Part shown: positions 1-9,396 of the stretch, piece by piece | How positions within the stretch are numbered: position 1 is the first letter of the stretch | How the letters are laid out: every line of letters begins with the position of its first letter | NCBI RefSeq assembly: GCF_001654925.1 | Contig: NZ_LXER01000017.1 | Location: 186,001 to 250,000 of the forward strand | DNA length: 64,000 nt | Origin: Buttiauxella brennerae ATCC 51605 | GTDB taxonomy: Bacteria; Pseudomonadota; Gammaproteobacteria; Enterobacterales; Enterobacteriaceae | Direction of reading: 5' to 3' | The notes under the pieces: generated by a model | Seen by the model: only the letters and a program-made list of their open reading frames with translations | Databases searched by the model: none | What the model was told of the DNA's origin: nothing | Position numbers and translations under genes: made by a program

Positions 1-243
1 AAACTTTAATTGCGCGTCGTTATTTAAAGCGACCACAGGCACAATCGTTTTATTCTCTTTTACAATTACGGGCGTTTGTTTTAGTTGGGTAATTTCAGAC
101 TCAGCTTTATCCGCCCGTTTTTCTGCATCCTGCAAACGCTGCTCAAGTAATGCAAACCGTTGTTCTGTTGTTAAAGAAGACTGAGAAAAACCCGAGGCAG
201 AGTAAAAACTGGCGCACAGCACCAGTCCGATTTTTATTTTCAT
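1..243 (-). CDS. Carbohydrate porin, ScrY/LamB type, N-terminal part (cut by window edge)
   Basis: Only the first 81 codons lie in the window; the gene continues past base 1. It starts with a Lys-rich signal peptide (MKIKIGLVLCASFYSASG...). A short charged heptad-like stretch follows at about residues 24-55 (LLEQRLQDAEKRADKAE), which resembles the periplasmic coiled coil at the start of the sucrose porin ScrY. The porin barrel itself is not visible. It lies 85 bp downstream of cscA on the same strand, so it is probably the last gene of a cscB-cscA-porin operon that lets sucrose or a larger oligosaccharide cross the outer membrane. The family call rests on the coiled coil and context only. Confidence 0.7.
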   Translation of the reverse strand, partial: MKIKIGLVLCASFYSASGFSQSSLTTEQRFALLEQRLQDAEKRADKAESEITQLKQTPVIVKENKTIVPVVALNNDAQLKF

Positions 244-285
244 CGAATTAACCTTTGCTTATTATTATAAAATAATACTGCCGAG

Positions 286-325
286 TGACGCCCGCCCCCA
301 TTTCACTGCGGGCGTCATTTTTATT
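286..325. terminator. Hairpin between cscA and the porin gene, T-tract on the plus strand
   Basis: A perfect 10-bp stem (TGACGCCCGC at 286-295, GCGGGCGTCA at 308-317) with a 12-base loop is followed on the plus strand by TTTTTATT. In that direction it looks like an intrinsic terminator. The flanking genes run on the minus strand, where no U-tract follows. For the csc transcript it may instead act as an attenuator or RNA-stability element. Confidence 0.5.
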
Positions 326-328
326 AAA

Positions 329-1756
329 TTACTCTAAATGCCATGCGCCGCATTTTTTAAGCACCGCCTCTCCGCTCCAGGCAAATATATCCAGCTTGCG
401 TGATTCCGGATAAATACGGCTGCTGAGACAGGCTTCACCATCATTCACAAAAACTTCTACCGAAGAACTGTCGAAGAAGACCCGCAGGCTTAGCGTGGTG
501 CTTTGCGGTAACGGAACGCTGCGCTGCCCGCAAAGCCCCAACTGCGGGTAATGCCGTTCCAGCACCAGGCGTTGCGCCTGGGCGTCAACATACAGTCGCA
601 TCCCCTCTTCCAGCGCGATACCAAACTGCTCAGCGTTGCTGGCCGATAAATCCCACTCGAGGATAACTTCTGTTGTTTCACACTCATCCATCACCCGCAA
701 CGCCTTATTTTTGAGTGTGTTCACAGGCCAGTTTTGCCAGCTGCGCCGCAGACTCTCAAGTTCCCTTGCCGGGCGCATTTGCAGGCGATTGTCGGCCGTG
801 AGTGTCAGTTCACGCGGTAAAGTGAGCATGCCAGCCCAACCGTCTTGTTGCTCTGGCAGCGGCGATTCCCACATTGCCATCCAGCCGATGACGATGCGGC
901 GACCATCCGGCGTCAGGAAACTTTGCGGCGCATAAAAATCGTGGCCGTGATCCATCTCCTGAAATGCACTTTGCTGGCTGAACGCTTCGCCAGGTTGCCA
1001 CTGCCCCACCAGATAACCGCTCTGGAACAGATTGCGGTTGTCGTAGCCACGCGCCTCCATTCCCTGCGGGGAAAACATCAGGACTTGTTTACCGTTAAGG
1101 GTAAAGAAATCCGGGCACTCCCACATAAAGCCCATCCCTTCCTGAGCCTCAGCCAACAGCCCGGCATCTTCCCAGTGGTGCAAATCGTCCGAGCGATAGA
1201 GTCGTACCTGGCCGGTGTCACCCACACGAGCGCCCACCACCATGTACCATGTCTCTCCTTCACGCCACACCTTCGGGTCACGGAAGTGGTGCAACCCGGC
1301 TGGCGTATCAATAACTTGCCCGTGGCGCGTAAACCCGATGCCGTCTTTGCTGGTAGCCAGGCATTGAACCTGGTAGAGGTTATCGTCGCTTGCCGGGTCG
1401 CCATGATATTTATGTCCGGTGTAGACAAGCGCCAGTTCGTCGCCATTGACCACGGCTGAACCGGAGAAGCAGCCATCTTTATCTTCCGGCCCTTCCGGTG
1501 CCAGGGCGACGGGTAAATGTTCCCAGTGCAACAGGTCTCGGCTTCGGGCGTGCCCCCAGTGCATCGGCCCCCATTGTGTGGAATAGGGGTGATGCTGGTA
1601 AAACGCGTGAAACCAGCCATCGAACCACACCAGCCCGTTAGGGTCATTCATCCAGCCTGCTCGCGCCGCCAGATGGTAATGCGGATACCAGCGCATGTTC
1701 ATCCGCTCGCGTTTTGCGTTCAGTTCCTGCTCGGCATTGGCAATTAATAACGTCAT
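329..1756 (-). CDS. cscA: Sucrose hydrolase (invertase), glycoside hydrolase family 32
   Basis: A 475-residue cytoplasmic beta-fructofuranosidase that splits sucrose, and probably raffinose, releasing fructose. The GH32 landmarks are in order: the nucleophile motif WMNDPNG near residue 38, FRDPKVW (the RDP motif) near 160, and WECPDFF (the acid/base motif) near 215; a beta-sandwich tail follows. Length and sequence match E. coli W CscA (477 aa) better than phosphotransferase-linked ScrB. There is no signal peptide. The start ATG at 1756 has a GAGTGA ribosome site, and the gene follows cscB after 21 bp in the same direction. No fructokinase gene (cscK) is visible here; it may lie beyond base 1. 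Confidence 0.92.
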   Translation of the reverse strand: MTLLIANAEQELNAKRERMNMRWYPHYHLAARAGWMNDPNGLVWFDGWFHAFYQHHPYSTQWGPMHWGHARSRDLLHWEHLPVALAPEGPEDKDGCFSGSAVVNGDELALVYTGHKYHGDPASDDNLYQVQCLATSKDGIGFTRHGQVIDTPAGLHHFRDPKVWREGETWYMVVGARVGDTGQVRLYRSDDLHHWEDAGLLAEAQEGMGFMWECPDFFTLNGKQVLMFSPQGMEARGYDNRNLFQSGYLVGQWQPGEAFSQQSAFQEMDHGHDFYAPQSFLTPDGRRIVIGWMAMWESPLPEQQDGWAGMLTLPRELTLTADNRLQMRPARELESLRRSWQNWPVNTLKNKALRVMDECETTEVILEWDLSASNAEQFGIALEEGMRLYVDAQAQRLVLERHYPQLGLCGQRSVPLPQSTTLSLRVFFDSSSVEVFVNDGEACLSSRIYPESRKLDIFAWSGEAVLKKCGAWHLE

Positions 1757-1777
1757 AACAATTCACTCTTTTTTCAT

Positions 1778-3016
1778 TCAGACGGCAGAGGGTTGCGACA
1801 GCAAACCTTCTGAAGTGGGCTTATTGCTGCGCAAAAGGAATATCGAGATAAAGGTGGTACAGAACACCATCAGCCCCATGATTAAGTAGGACTGGGCGAA
1901 CCCGTATTTTTCATAGCTGTACCCCGCCAGTGGCGACAACACCGCAGCAATGACGGAACTGGTACAGGCAAAGCCCACCAGGTAAAGCGTTGAAGAGAGG
2001 CGTTTGTCGAAGTTTAGGCTGTTATATTTGAAGATGGATACCAGCAAAATGGGCAGCTCCACCGCATGTAACAGTTTAGTGATTGAGATAAGCACCGACC
2101 CTTCGACCAGGCCTGACGCCACCATGCGCAGCGCCATCACCATTCCGGCGAAGATAAGCCCGTTTTTCGCACCGATGCGGTTCACAAGCCATGGGGCGCA
2201 GAACATGCCTGCGGCTTCCAGGAAAACCTGGAATGAATTGAGGTAACCAAACATCGCGTTCCCTTCGCGCAGCGTGGCAAATTGCGAGGCGAAATACACC
2301 GGGAATTGCTGGTCGTAAACGCCATAAATGCAGGTGCCGACAACAAAGAAGATCAGCGCCCGAAAGCGTGGCAGTGTTAGCAGGCGCAATGCGTCCGAAA
2401 GCGTGACTTTTTGCGCACCCAGCTCAACGGTCTCAAGGCTTGCCGCCGTCACCACTTTCAATTGCATCAACAAGGCGAAGAAGACAACGCCTGAGCATGA
2501 GGCGACAAGGAAGTTAAGTTTAGGGTTGATGTTAAACAGCAAACCGGCAAAAAAGGTCGCAACCGCCCAACCGAGCGAGCCCCACATGCGGGCTTTGCCA
2601 AATTCGAAAGTACTCTGGCGAGCCACACGCTCCGTGTACGACTCCAGCACCCCTATCCCACCGTTAAATGTCAAACCGATGAACAGGCCACCGAAGATAC
2701 TGCCCAGCAGAATATTAATGCTCAGCAGATAACCAAAAAGCAGGTACGCCGGGCCGGATAAAATCAGCAGCGCGGTGATGTACCACAGCAGGTTTTTTCT
2801 CAACCCCAGGCGGTCCTGAATAAAGCCATAACAGACCTGCGCACAGAGTGCCGAAACCGACAGCACCGAGAAAATGATGCCGGTGTCCGTGGCCTTTAAC
2901 CCCACTTCCTGATGAAGCCAGATTGAAAGTAGTGAGCTGGAAGAGGACCAACTGACGAAAAAGAAGAACAACAGCGCACTCAACAACGGGTAACTGCGGA
3001 AATGATGTCTTTTCAT
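1778..3016 (-). CDS. cscB: Sucrose/oligosaccharide:proton symporter, LacY-CscB-RafB family
   Basis: A 12-helix major facilitator transporter of the oligosaccharide:H+ symporter family. Family signs include the loop QDRLGLRKNLLW after helix 2, ERVARQSTFEFGKARMWGSLGW around helix 5, YDQQFPVYFA in helix 8 and the pair KLLHAVELPILL. With 412 residues it has the normal family size. I chose ATG at 3016, nine bases after GAG; an in-frame TTG at 3040 would add eight residues and has no ribosome site. It leads the cscB-cscA-porin operon and faces cscR across a region with two operators. The substrate is inferred from the invertase next door; the sequence has features of both CscB and RafB, so raffinose transport is possible. 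Confidence 0.85.
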   Translation of the reverse strand: MKRHHFRSYPLLSALLFFFFVSWSSSSSLLSIWLHQEVGLKATDTGIIFSVLSVSALCAQVCYGFIQDRLGLRKNLLWYITALLILSGPAYLLFGYLLSINILLGSIFGGLFIGLTFNGGIGVLESYTERVARQSTFEFGKARMWGSLGWAVATFFAGLLFNINPKLNFLVASCSGVVFFALLMQLKVVTAASLETVELGAQKVTLSDALRLLTLPRFRALIFFVVGTCIYGVYDQQFPVYFASQFATLREGNAMFGYLNSFQVFLEAAGMFCAPWLVNRIGAKNGLIFAGMVMALRMVASGLVEGSVLISITKLLHAVELPILLVSIFKYNSLNFDKRLSSTLYLVGFACTSSVIAAVLSPLAGYSYEKYGFAQSYLIMGLMVFCTTFISIFLLRSNKPTSEGLLSQPSAV

Positions 3017-3050
3017 CAAAGCAATCTCATGTAGGGGCAATGACGAAATG

Positions 3051-3063
3051 ATAACGTTAACAT
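3051..3063. promoter_or_regulatory. CscR operator candidate next to cscB
   Basis: ATAACGTTAACAT contains the LacI-family type palindrome TAACGTTA. It lies 35 bp before the cscB start and shares its core with the stronger site at 3114-3125. Confidence 0.6.
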
Positions 3064-3094
3064 ATTCGATTTTTCACAGGCTTTCGTGATGAGA

Positions 3095-3110
3095 CATGAT
3101 GTTAATCACA
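3095..3110. promoter_or_regulatory. Possible CRP site between cscB and cscR
   Basis: CATGA-N6-TCACA has one perfect and one weak CRP half-site, midway between the two CscR operator candidates. Catabolite control of sucrose genes is expected in enterics, but the left half-site is poor. Confidence 0.35.
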
Positions 3111-3113
3111 AAG

Positions 3114-3125
3114 GTTAACGTTAAC
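3114..3125. promoter_or_regulatory. CscR operator, perfect palindrome GTTAACGTTAAC
   Basis: A perfect 12-bp palindrome in the cscB-cscR gap, with the central CG typical of LacI-family operators. Its core repeats at 3051-3063, with about 63 bp between centres (six helical turns), which would suit repression by looping. Confidence 0.7.
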
Positions 3126-3291
3126 ATAATGCATTTGAGATCATGATCAAGTTTTAATGTCGATCTGAAGGATGCATTACATTGACTCACCGGACAAAAT
3201 ATCGCGCCAGGCTTTTACATCAGAATCTGAGTTGTATAGCCTGTGGCATACAGGACACGGGTTGGATTTCCCCTTACCAGGACAAGTACTT

Positions 3292-4287
3292 ATGGCGTCA
3301 TTAAAAGATGTGGCAAAACTGGCGAATGTGTCGTTGATGACGGTATCGCGGGCATTGAACAACCCGGAGCGGCTTAAACCCGACACACTCACCCATGTTC
3401 AGGCCGCAATCAGCCAGTTGAATTACGTACCCGATCTGTCCGCCAAAAAGATCCGTGGCGCGCGTGCCACAGCGAATACCATTGGCGTACTGGCGCTCGA
3501 TACCGTCACCACCCCTTTCTCGGTTGAAATAACGTTATCCATTGAAGAAACCGCCCGCGCTCACGGCTGGAACAGTTTTGTGGTGAATATGTTCTCCGAT
3601 GACAGCCCGGAAACCATGGTGGATTTACTGCTTTCGCATCGCCCCGGCGGAATTATCTATACCACCATGGGGCTGCGCCAGGTGCCCGTTCCTGCGAAAT
3701 TACTGACACTTCCTTGCGTGCTGGCGAACTGTGAAAGCCTACACGACCCTGTTGCCAGCTATATTCCTGATGATGAACAAGGGCAGTATGAAGGCGTAAA
3801 AGCGCTGCTTGCTGCGGGTTACCGCCACCCACTTTGCCTGCACTTACCTTCTCAGCATCTGGCTACGGTTCGCCGCCGTAAGGGGCTGGCGCGAGCCTGT
3901 CTGGAATCGGGTATTGACCCGGATTCATTGCTGCACCATTACATGGAATTTGGCGACGAACATTACCGGGATATTCCGGCGATGGTGGAATCCCATATGC
4001 CAGGCGGTAAACCGCACTTCGACTCCGTGGTCTGCGGCAACGACCGCATCGCGTTTATGGTGTATCAGGTGCTGCTTTCCCACGGGGTGCGCATTCCCGA
4101 AGATGTCGCCGTGCTGGGCTATGACAATATGGTGGGGATTGGTGACTTGTTCCTGCCGCCGCTGTCGACCGTGCAGCTTCCGCATTACGACATTGGCCGC
4201 CTGAGCGCGTTACATATCATTAATGGCGACAGCCACCGCGAGACTGTTCGCGTAAACAGCCCGTGGCTGCAACGCGACTCTATATGA
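3292..4287 (+). CDS. cscR: LacI-family sucrose operon repressor
   Basis: A 331-residue LacI-type repressor, the same length as E. coli CscR. The N-terminal helix-turn-helix and hinge read MASLKDVAKLANVSLMTVSR then NYVPDLSAKKIRG; a periplasmic-binding-protein-like sensor domain follows, ending in motifs such as GNDRIAFMVYQVLLSHGVRIP and FLPPLSTVQLP. I chose ATG 3292, which has AGGA nine bases upstream and puts the HTH at the very N-terminus. A longer frame from 3172 adds 40 residues unlike the family. It is divergent from cscB, and a bidirectional terminator follows it. Likely inducers are sucrose or fructose, from family knowledge. Confidence 0.92.
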   Translation: MASLKDVAKLANVSLMTVSRALNNPERLKPDTLTHVQAAISQLNYVPDLSAKKIRGARATANTIGVLALDTVTTPFSVEITLSIEETARAHGWNSFVVNMFSDDSPETMVDLLLSHRPGGIIYTTMGLRQVPVPAKLLTLPCVLANCESLHDPVASYIPDDEQGQYEGVKALLAAGYRHPLCLHLPSQHLATVRRRKGLARACLESGIDPDSLLHHYMEFGDEHYRDIPAMVESHMPGGKPHFDSVVCGNDRIAFMVYQVLLSHGVRIPEDVAVLGYDNMVGIGDLFLPPLSTVQLPHYDIGRLSALHIINGDSHRETVRVNSPWLQRDSI

Positions 4288-4290
4288 GCA

Positions 4291-4316
4291 AAAAGGGCAT
4301 CCGTGCCCTTTTCTTT
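4291..4316. terminator. Bidirectional terminator between cscR and melB
   Basis: Stem AAAAGGGCA (4291-4299) pairs with TGCCCTTTT (4304-4312) across a 4-base loop, and T-rich sequence follows on both strands. It separates the convergent cscR and melAB transcripts. Confidence 0.85.
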
Positions 4317-4398
4317 GTTAGCCCACCCGGTAGTTCATCACTTAAATAGGCATGGCAAACAGCACAGGCTTGCCGCTATATAGCCAATAGCCGACATG

Positions 4399-5826
4399 TT
4401 ACGCCTTCACCTTAGCGGTATCCGTTATGCTGATGCTTAACGGTGCCTGCTCGACCAGCGCCTCGCGTTTGCGGTATTTATCCAACAGATGAATCTGGAC
4501 TTTTCTCAGCATATCGCCGTTGAGTTTGTAGAGGCGGAAGTAAAACACCAGCGTGATAAGGAAGAAGAGCGCAGGCAGCGCAATCATGATGAACTGCATC
4601 CCCGCGACGGTGCTTTCGTTTTGCGCCACATTCGGTACATAACCAATCATGCCAAGCACCAGTGCGATAAAGAAAGCGGCGAATGCAGAGCCACCTTTCA
4701 CCACCAGCGTTTGCACCGAGTAAGCAATACTCTCGCAGCGCACGTTGAGTTTGTACTCGCCGTAATCGACGGTATCCGCCACCATAATGACCTGCAACAC
4801 CCAGAACAGTGCGGTGCCTACGTTCAGCAAAATCCCGGCGAGGGAAATAAGCCAGACATTATGATACCCGGCAAGCGCAATCCACAGCAGCACCCCACCG
4901 CCCAGAATCGGCAACACCGAAGCGCCGGCCCAGAGTAAACGCCGTGACAACGCTTTCACCAGTCGAGGGAAGAAGATCAGCGTCAGCAGGTTTGCCGCAC
5001 CCGCATAAGACATGTAATACGGGAAGAGACTGGCATCACCAATCACATAGGTGAAGTAATAAATCGCGAAGCCGGCAATGATATTCGACGCAATGTTATA
5101 AGCCAGCGCCATGCCCAGCAGGCAGGAGAGCTGATCGTTTTTGTAGATTAACGCCACGATGGCTTTTAACGTCAGGCGGCTGCTGTCGGCGGTGACATCG
5201 CTGTCTGACGAGTAAACCTCTTTCACATTACGCAGCGTGATGATTGTCGAGGCGATGAAAAAGGCAATCAGCACCAGGGTAAACATCTGGAAGCCGAATC
5301 CACGGTCCGCACCGCCAACATAATTGACGAACGGCAACGTTACCCCTGCGGTGATAAACCCTGAAAGGCTGGCAAAAAAGCGCGGAAATGGCACCAGTTG
5401 CTCGCGTTCACGTTTATCCAGCGTAATGGTCGGCACCATCGACCAGAACGGAATATCCATAATGGTGTAGGTCATTCCCCACAAGATATAGGTGACGCAA
5501 ACAAACACCACCTGGGTTGTGCCTTCGAACAGGTGAGCGCTGAACAGCAGAAACAGCACGATGGAGTTAGCAAGGGTGCCCACCAGAATCCAGGGTTTGA
5601 ACTTCCCCCACCTTGAGCGCGTGCTGTTAACTATCCAGCCCATTATCGGGTCGTTGATGGCATCCCAAATCCTTGCGACCAGGAACAGCGTGCCGACCAC
5701 ACCGACCGATAAACCCACGACATCGGTGTAGTAATACATCAGGTACATGTAGACGATACCGATAGCGAAATCTTTCCCAAACGCCCCAAATCCATAACTG
5801 AGTTTTGTTGTAATTGATATGCTCAT
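4399..5826 (-). CDS. melB: Melibiose:cation symporter MelB
   Basis: A 475-residue, 12-helix sugar:cation symporter of the GPH family in the inner membrane, importing melibiose with Na+, Li+ or H+. It is nearly identical in layout to E. coli MelB (473 aa). The cation-site aspartates D19 (FGKDFAIG) and D55/D59 (RIWDAINDP) are present, as are [10 protein letters not shown] around D124 and the conserved loop [16 protein letters not shown]. It follows melA by 84 bp on the same strand and ends toward cscR behind a shared terminator. The ATG at 5826 has only a weak ribosome site, as is common for a second gene. Confidence 0.97.
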   Translation of the reverse strand: MSISITTKLSYGFGAFGKDFAIGIVYMYLMYYYTDVVGLSVGVVGTLFLVARIWDAINDPIMGWIVNSTRSRWGKFKPWILVGTLANSIVLFLLFSAHLFEGTTQVVFVCVTYILWGMTYTIMDIPFWSMVPTITLDKREREQLVPFPRFFASLSGFITAGVTLPFVNYVGGADRGFGFQMFTLVLIAFFIASTIITLRNVKEVYSSDSDVTADSSRLTLKAIVALIYKNDQLSCLLGMALAYNIASNIIAGFAIYYFTYVIGDASLFPYYMSYAGAANLLTLIFFPRLVKALSRRLLWAGASVLPILGGGVLLWIALAGYHNVWLISLAGILLNVGTALFWVLQVIMVADTVDYGEYKLNVRCESIAYSVQTLVVKGGSAFAAFFIALVLGMIGYVPNVAQNESTVAGMQFIMIALPALFFLITLVFYFRLYKLNGDMLRKVQIHLLDKYRKREALVEQAPLSISITDTAKVKA

Positions 5827-5910
5827 ATAGGGTACAGGGTCACTGTTACCAGTGCCCTCCTTCTGTTATTAGATACGTCAGGTGCCGGGCAACATCCCCG
5901 GCGTTCGCTA

Positions 5911-7266
5911 TTATGCGCGGTGCAACCACGCCGGGAGCCAGTTGCCGTGAGAGGCAATCAGATCGTCAACCAGGGCATAAATTTCTTCAATGCCCAGCAC
6001 CGTGGAAGTGTGGGGATCAAGCATTGTGGCGTGATAAACGCGGTCGCGATTCTCGGTTAAAATCGCTTCGGTCAGCAATGTCTGCACGTTGATATTGGTT
6101 TGCATCAGTGCCGCGAGATGCGAAGGCAGCGTGCCAATGCGCGTCGGTTGAATGCCATTGGCATCTACCAGGCAGGGTACTTCAACACAGCACCCCTGCG
6201 GCAAGTTGTCGATAAGGTTATCGTTACGCACGTTGCCATAAATAACGCTCGGCTCTCCGGTCCATAGCGCATTCATAATGGTGCTGGCATATTCCCGCGA
6301 CGGTTTGATATCGATGCGTTCAGCCGTTTTGTACTCTTCAAGCTCTTTGCGCCAGGTCGCTAACTGCTCCACACAGCGTTTCGGATATTCATCCAGCGGC
6401 ACTTTATAGCGTTCAATTAAATCCTCGCGCCCCGGCTTAATAAACCACGGTGTATATTCAGCAAAGTGCTCGGAAGACTCCGTCACGAAATAGCCCAGTT
6501 TTTTGAACATCTCATAGCGAACGATATTTTCACAACGCGCATTGCCGTGAAGATTAGGTTTCGGTGCCTGCCCGGACTCAAAAGCTTGCAACATATCAGG
6601 GTAAATACTGACGTACTCGCCCTGCTCATTTTTCTTCTCCAGCGACAGATAAAAGGCCATATGGTTGATGCCTGCACTGCGGTAACGCAGCGTGGCCGGG
6701 TCGATATCCAGATCTCGCGCCAGTTCTTCCGCCGTTCCTTGCACCGAGTGGCACAGCCCCACCTGTTTAATATGCGGATACCGCGCATACATCGCCCAGG
6801 TGTTCATCGCCATTGGGTTCACGTAGTTCAGCATCGTGGCATCCGGGCAAACTTGCGTCATGTCTTCACATATCTGCCATAAATGCGGGATGGTACGCAG
6901 CGCACGCATAATGCCGCCTGGGCCTAAAGTATCGGCAATAGTTTGCTCGAGGCCATGGCGTTTACACACTGCAAAATCGGTGACGGTACACGGCTCATAT
7001 CCACCAATCTGGAAAGCCACCACCACGAAATCCGCCCCGTGAAGTGCGGTCTTTTGGTCGGTATGGCAGGTAATTTTCCCGCAGGCACCCGCAGAGTCCA
7101 TCAGCTTACGCACCACAATATGCGACTCTTCCAGCCGCCTTTCATCAATATCCATCAGGGCAATGTGGGCAGATTTCAGCGCCGAACGATGGAAAACATC
7201 CCCAAGAATGTTTTTGACAAAAATCGTGGAGCCTGCGCCGATAAAGGTAATTTTGGGTGCTGACAT
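5911..7266 (-). CDS. melA: Alpha-galactosidase MelA, glycoside hydrolase family 4
   Basis: A 451-residue cytoplasmic enzyme that hydrolyses melibiose to galactose and glucose by the NAD+ and Mn2+ dependent redox mechanism of GH4. The sequence starts with the dinucleotide-binding motif ITFIGAGST. It also shows the family motifs NYVNPMAMNTW, the metal-binding Cys in GLCHSVQG, and INHMAFY. Length and sequence closely match E. coli MelA. ATG 7266 is preceded by GGAG seven bases upstream. It is the first gene of melAB and faces melR. With CscA and CscB next door, it could also serve raffinose breakdown. Confidence 0.97.
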   Translation of the reverse strand: MSAPKITFIGAGSTIFVKNILGDVFHRSALKSAHIALMDIDERRLEESHIVVRKLMDSAGACGKITCHTDQKTALHGADFVVVAFQIGGYEPCTVTDFAVCKRHGLEQTIADTLGPGGIMRALRTIPHLWQICEDMTQVCPDATMLNYVNPMAMNTWAMYARYPHIKQVGLCHSVQGTAEELARDLDIDPATLRYRSAGINHMAFYLSLEKKNEQGEYVSIYPDMLQAFESGQAPKPNLHGNARCENIVRYEMFKKLGYFVTESSEHFAEYTPWFIKPGREDLIERYKVPLDEYPKRCVEQLATWRKELEEYKTAERIDIKPSREYASTIMNALWTGEPSVIYGNVRNDNLIDNLPQGCCVEVPCLVDANGIQPTRIGTLPSHLAALMQTNINVQTLLTEAILTENRDRVYHATMLDPHTSTVLGIEEIYALVDDLIASHGNWLPAWLHRA

Positions 7267-7347
7267 TTTCTTTCTCCGAGTGATAAGTGGACCATCTCAG
7301 AGTGGCATGCAGGCTGGCGCTTCTCTTCCCTCTTCCTGACTGAGCAT

Positions 7348-7399
7348 TCCTGAAAGCTCAGATTTTTTCCATTAGCCGAAGAAATATGAGCTTTCAGGA
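7348..7399. promoter_or_regulatory. MelR operator region: 13-bp inverted repeat and direct half-sites
   Basis: TCCTGAAAGCTCA (7348-7360) is repeated as a perfect inverted copy, TGAGCTTTCAGGA (7387-7399), 26 bp away. A further TTCCTGA copy lies just to the left, near 7334, and another near the melR end, about 7489. Repeated TCCTGA-type elements in the melA-melR gap match the multi-site arrangement known for the AraC-family activator MelR. Confidence 0.65.
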
Positions 7400-7535
7400 G
7401 TTTTTAGCCAGGAAACAAGAGAATACAGGCCAATGAGCAGGATTTACTACAGATACCAATGCAAAGGCATGGGGACTTCACATTCGTCCTTCCTGATGTG
7501 TGCCACAATTTCTGATAATTCAGGAACCGGAGATA

Positions 7536-8468
7536 ATGATGGATATCAGCCAGACCCGTCGGACACCCGACCCGCATATGTGCAGTAGCACTGACAGCAA
7601 AACGCGCAGCCCGATGTCGCTCTATTCCGAATATCAGCGAATGGATATTGAGCTACGGTCGCCGCGCTTTATGGAATCTTGCCACTGGCATGGTCAAGTT
7701 GAGGTGAATGTCCCGTTCGACGGCGACGTAGAGTATTTGATTAACAACGAAGTGGTGCAGATAAAACAGGGGCATATCACCCTGTTCTGGGCCTGTACCC
7801 CTCATCAACTCACTCGGCCAGGCGAGTGCCAGAATATGGCGATTTTTAACTTGCCCATGCACCTGTTTCTTTCGTGGCCGCTCGACAGGCAACTCATCAA
7901 CCATGTGACCCACGGCATGGTTATCAAATCGCTGGCAGCTCAGCAGCTTAGCCCCTTTGAAGTCCAGCGCTGGCAGCAGGAAATAAACAGCCCCAATGAA
8001 CAAATCCGCCAGCTGGCGATAGATGAAATTGGGCTGATGCTTAAGCGCTTTAGTTTGTCGGGCTGGCAGCCGATTCTGGTGAACAAAACTGCGCGGACAC
8101 GCAGCGTCGGCAATAACGTGTCGCGCCATGCGCAGTTTTATGTCAGCCAAATGCTGGAATTTATTGGTGCCAATTTTGACCAGGCATTGACCATCGAGCA
8201 GGTCGCGGAACATGTGAAACTGAACCCGAATTACGCCATGGGCATTTTCCAGCGCGTGATGCAGTTAACCATGAAGCAATACATCACCGCGATGCGGGTT
8301 AACCATGTGCGCGCCCTGTTAAGCGACACCGACAAGTCCATTCTCGATATCGCCCTGACGGCGGGGTTCCATTCCAGCAGCAGTTTCTACAGCACGTTTA
8401 ACAAATATGTCGGTATGTCGCCGCAAAACTACCGCAAGCTGCGCCAGTTAAGAGGCGCTGGCAACTAA
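7536..8468 (+). CDS. melR: AraC-family activator of the melibiose operon
   Basis: A 310-residue melibiose-responsive activator, close to E. coli MelR (302 aa). An N-terminal cupin-like ligand domain (WHGQVEVNVPFDGDVEYLINNE...) is followed by two helix-turn-helix motifs (LTIEQVAEHVKLNPNYAMGIFQ and SILDIALTAGFHSSSSFYSTF). Starts are possible at ATG 7536 or ATG 7539; the GGAG at 7529-7532 sits better for 7539, and AGGAA further up fits 7536. An in-frame GTG at 7500 adds residues not seen in MelR. It is divergent from melAB and probably also controls its own promoter. Confidence 0.95.
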   Translation: MMDISQTRRTPDPHMCSSTDSKTRSPMSLYSEYQRMDIELRSPRFMESCHWHGQVEVNVPFDGDVEYLINNEVVQIKQGHITLFWACTPHQLTRPGECQNMAIFNLPMHLFLSWPLDRQLINHVTHGMVIKSLAAQQLSPFEVQRWQQEINSPNEQIRQLAIDEIGLMLKRFSLSGWQPILVNKTARTRSVGNNVSRHAQFYVSQMLEFIGANFDQALTIEQVAEHVKLNPNYAMGIFQRVMQLTMKQYITAMRVNHVRALLSDTDKSILDIALTAGFHSSSSFYSTFNKYVGMSPQNYRKLRQLRGAGN

Positions 8469-8679
8469 CGCAAACGCTCAATTTAGGGCACTAACACAAC
8501 GTGCCCGCCTCTCGCCCGCCCCCCTATTTATGCACCCCGCTCATCAGCGTATTCAGATTTCAGGACTAATCCCACCCGCAGTGCCGACTATGATTAAGAG
8601 TTCGATATAAAAAATGATGCTTTGCAGACGCAAACGTAGCCACTTTTCCTCGTTCAACATTCAGAACACTGGAGGCGGT

Positions 8680-9396
8680 ATGAGCAACCATGACAATGAA
8701 GCTGGAAAAGGACACCAGCGTGAAGCAGGCAGTCATCCCTGGGCCAACAATATTGAGTTTTATGGCTTTAGCCTGACAAGACGAACCCTTCTGAAAGTGG
8801 GCGCGGCGTCCGCGGCCACTGCGGCTATCACTCCCCCGCACGTCTTTGCCGCAAGCGAGTCGGCGGTCACACCACCACCTGAAATGATGCAAGTTTCATT
8901 GAAAGTGAACGGTAAAAACCAACAGCTGGAAGTCGATACACGCACCACATTACTTGATGCACTGCGTGAACATCTGCACCTCACCGGCACCAAGAAAGGC
9001 TGCGATCACGGCCAGTGCGGCGCGTGTACCGTGATAGTGAACGGCCGCCGCATCAACGCCTGCCTCACCCTTGCAGTGATGCAACAGGATGCTGAAATCA
9101 CCACCATTGAAGGCCTTGGCACACCGCAAAATTTACACCCGATGCAGGCGGCGTTCGTCAAACATGACGGTTACCAGTGCGGTTACTGTACGCCGGGGCA
9201 AATCTGCTCATCCGTAGCGGTACTCAAAGAAATTGAGATGGGGATCCCAAGCCATGTCACCCTGGATTTGGTTTCTCCAGTCCAGGCTACACAAGATGAG
9301 ATCCGCGAGCGAATGAGCGGCAACATCTGCCGCTGCGGGGCATATTCCAACATTCTTGCGGCCATTGAAGACGTCGCCGGAGGGCAGAAATCATGA
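8680..9396 (+). CDS. paoA: Periplasmic aldehyde oxidoreductase, [2Fe-2S] subunit
   Basis: A 238-residue iron-sulfur subunit of the xanthine-oxidase-family aldehyde dehydrogenase PaoABC, which detoxifies aromatic aldehydes in the periplasm. A twin-arginine signal ([19 protein letters not shown]) precedes the mature domain and is expected to carry the folded complex across the membrane. Cysteines for two [2Fe-2S] clusters are visible: [11 protein letters not shown] plus NACL, then QCGYCTPGQ and [11 protein letters not shown] 8680 has GGAGG four bases upstream. It overlaps paoB by 4 bp and heads paoABC. Confidence 0.95.
   Translation: MSNHDNEAGKGHQREAGSHPWANNIEFYGFSLTRRTLLKVGAASAATAAITPPHVFAASESAVTPPPEMMQVSLKVNGKNQQLEVDTRTTLLDALREHLHLTGTKKGCDHGQCGACTVIVNGRRINACLTLAVMQQDAEITTIEGLGTPQNLHPMQAAFVKHDGYQCGYCTPGQICSSVAVLKEIEMGIPSHVTLDLVSPVQATQDEIRERMSGNICRCGAYSNILAAIEDVAGGQKS

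Noticed and set aside
845..1459. 204-codon plus-strand reading frame antisense to cscA
   Set aside because: It lies wholly inside cscA, has no ribosome site or family motif, and reflects codon bias of the real gene.
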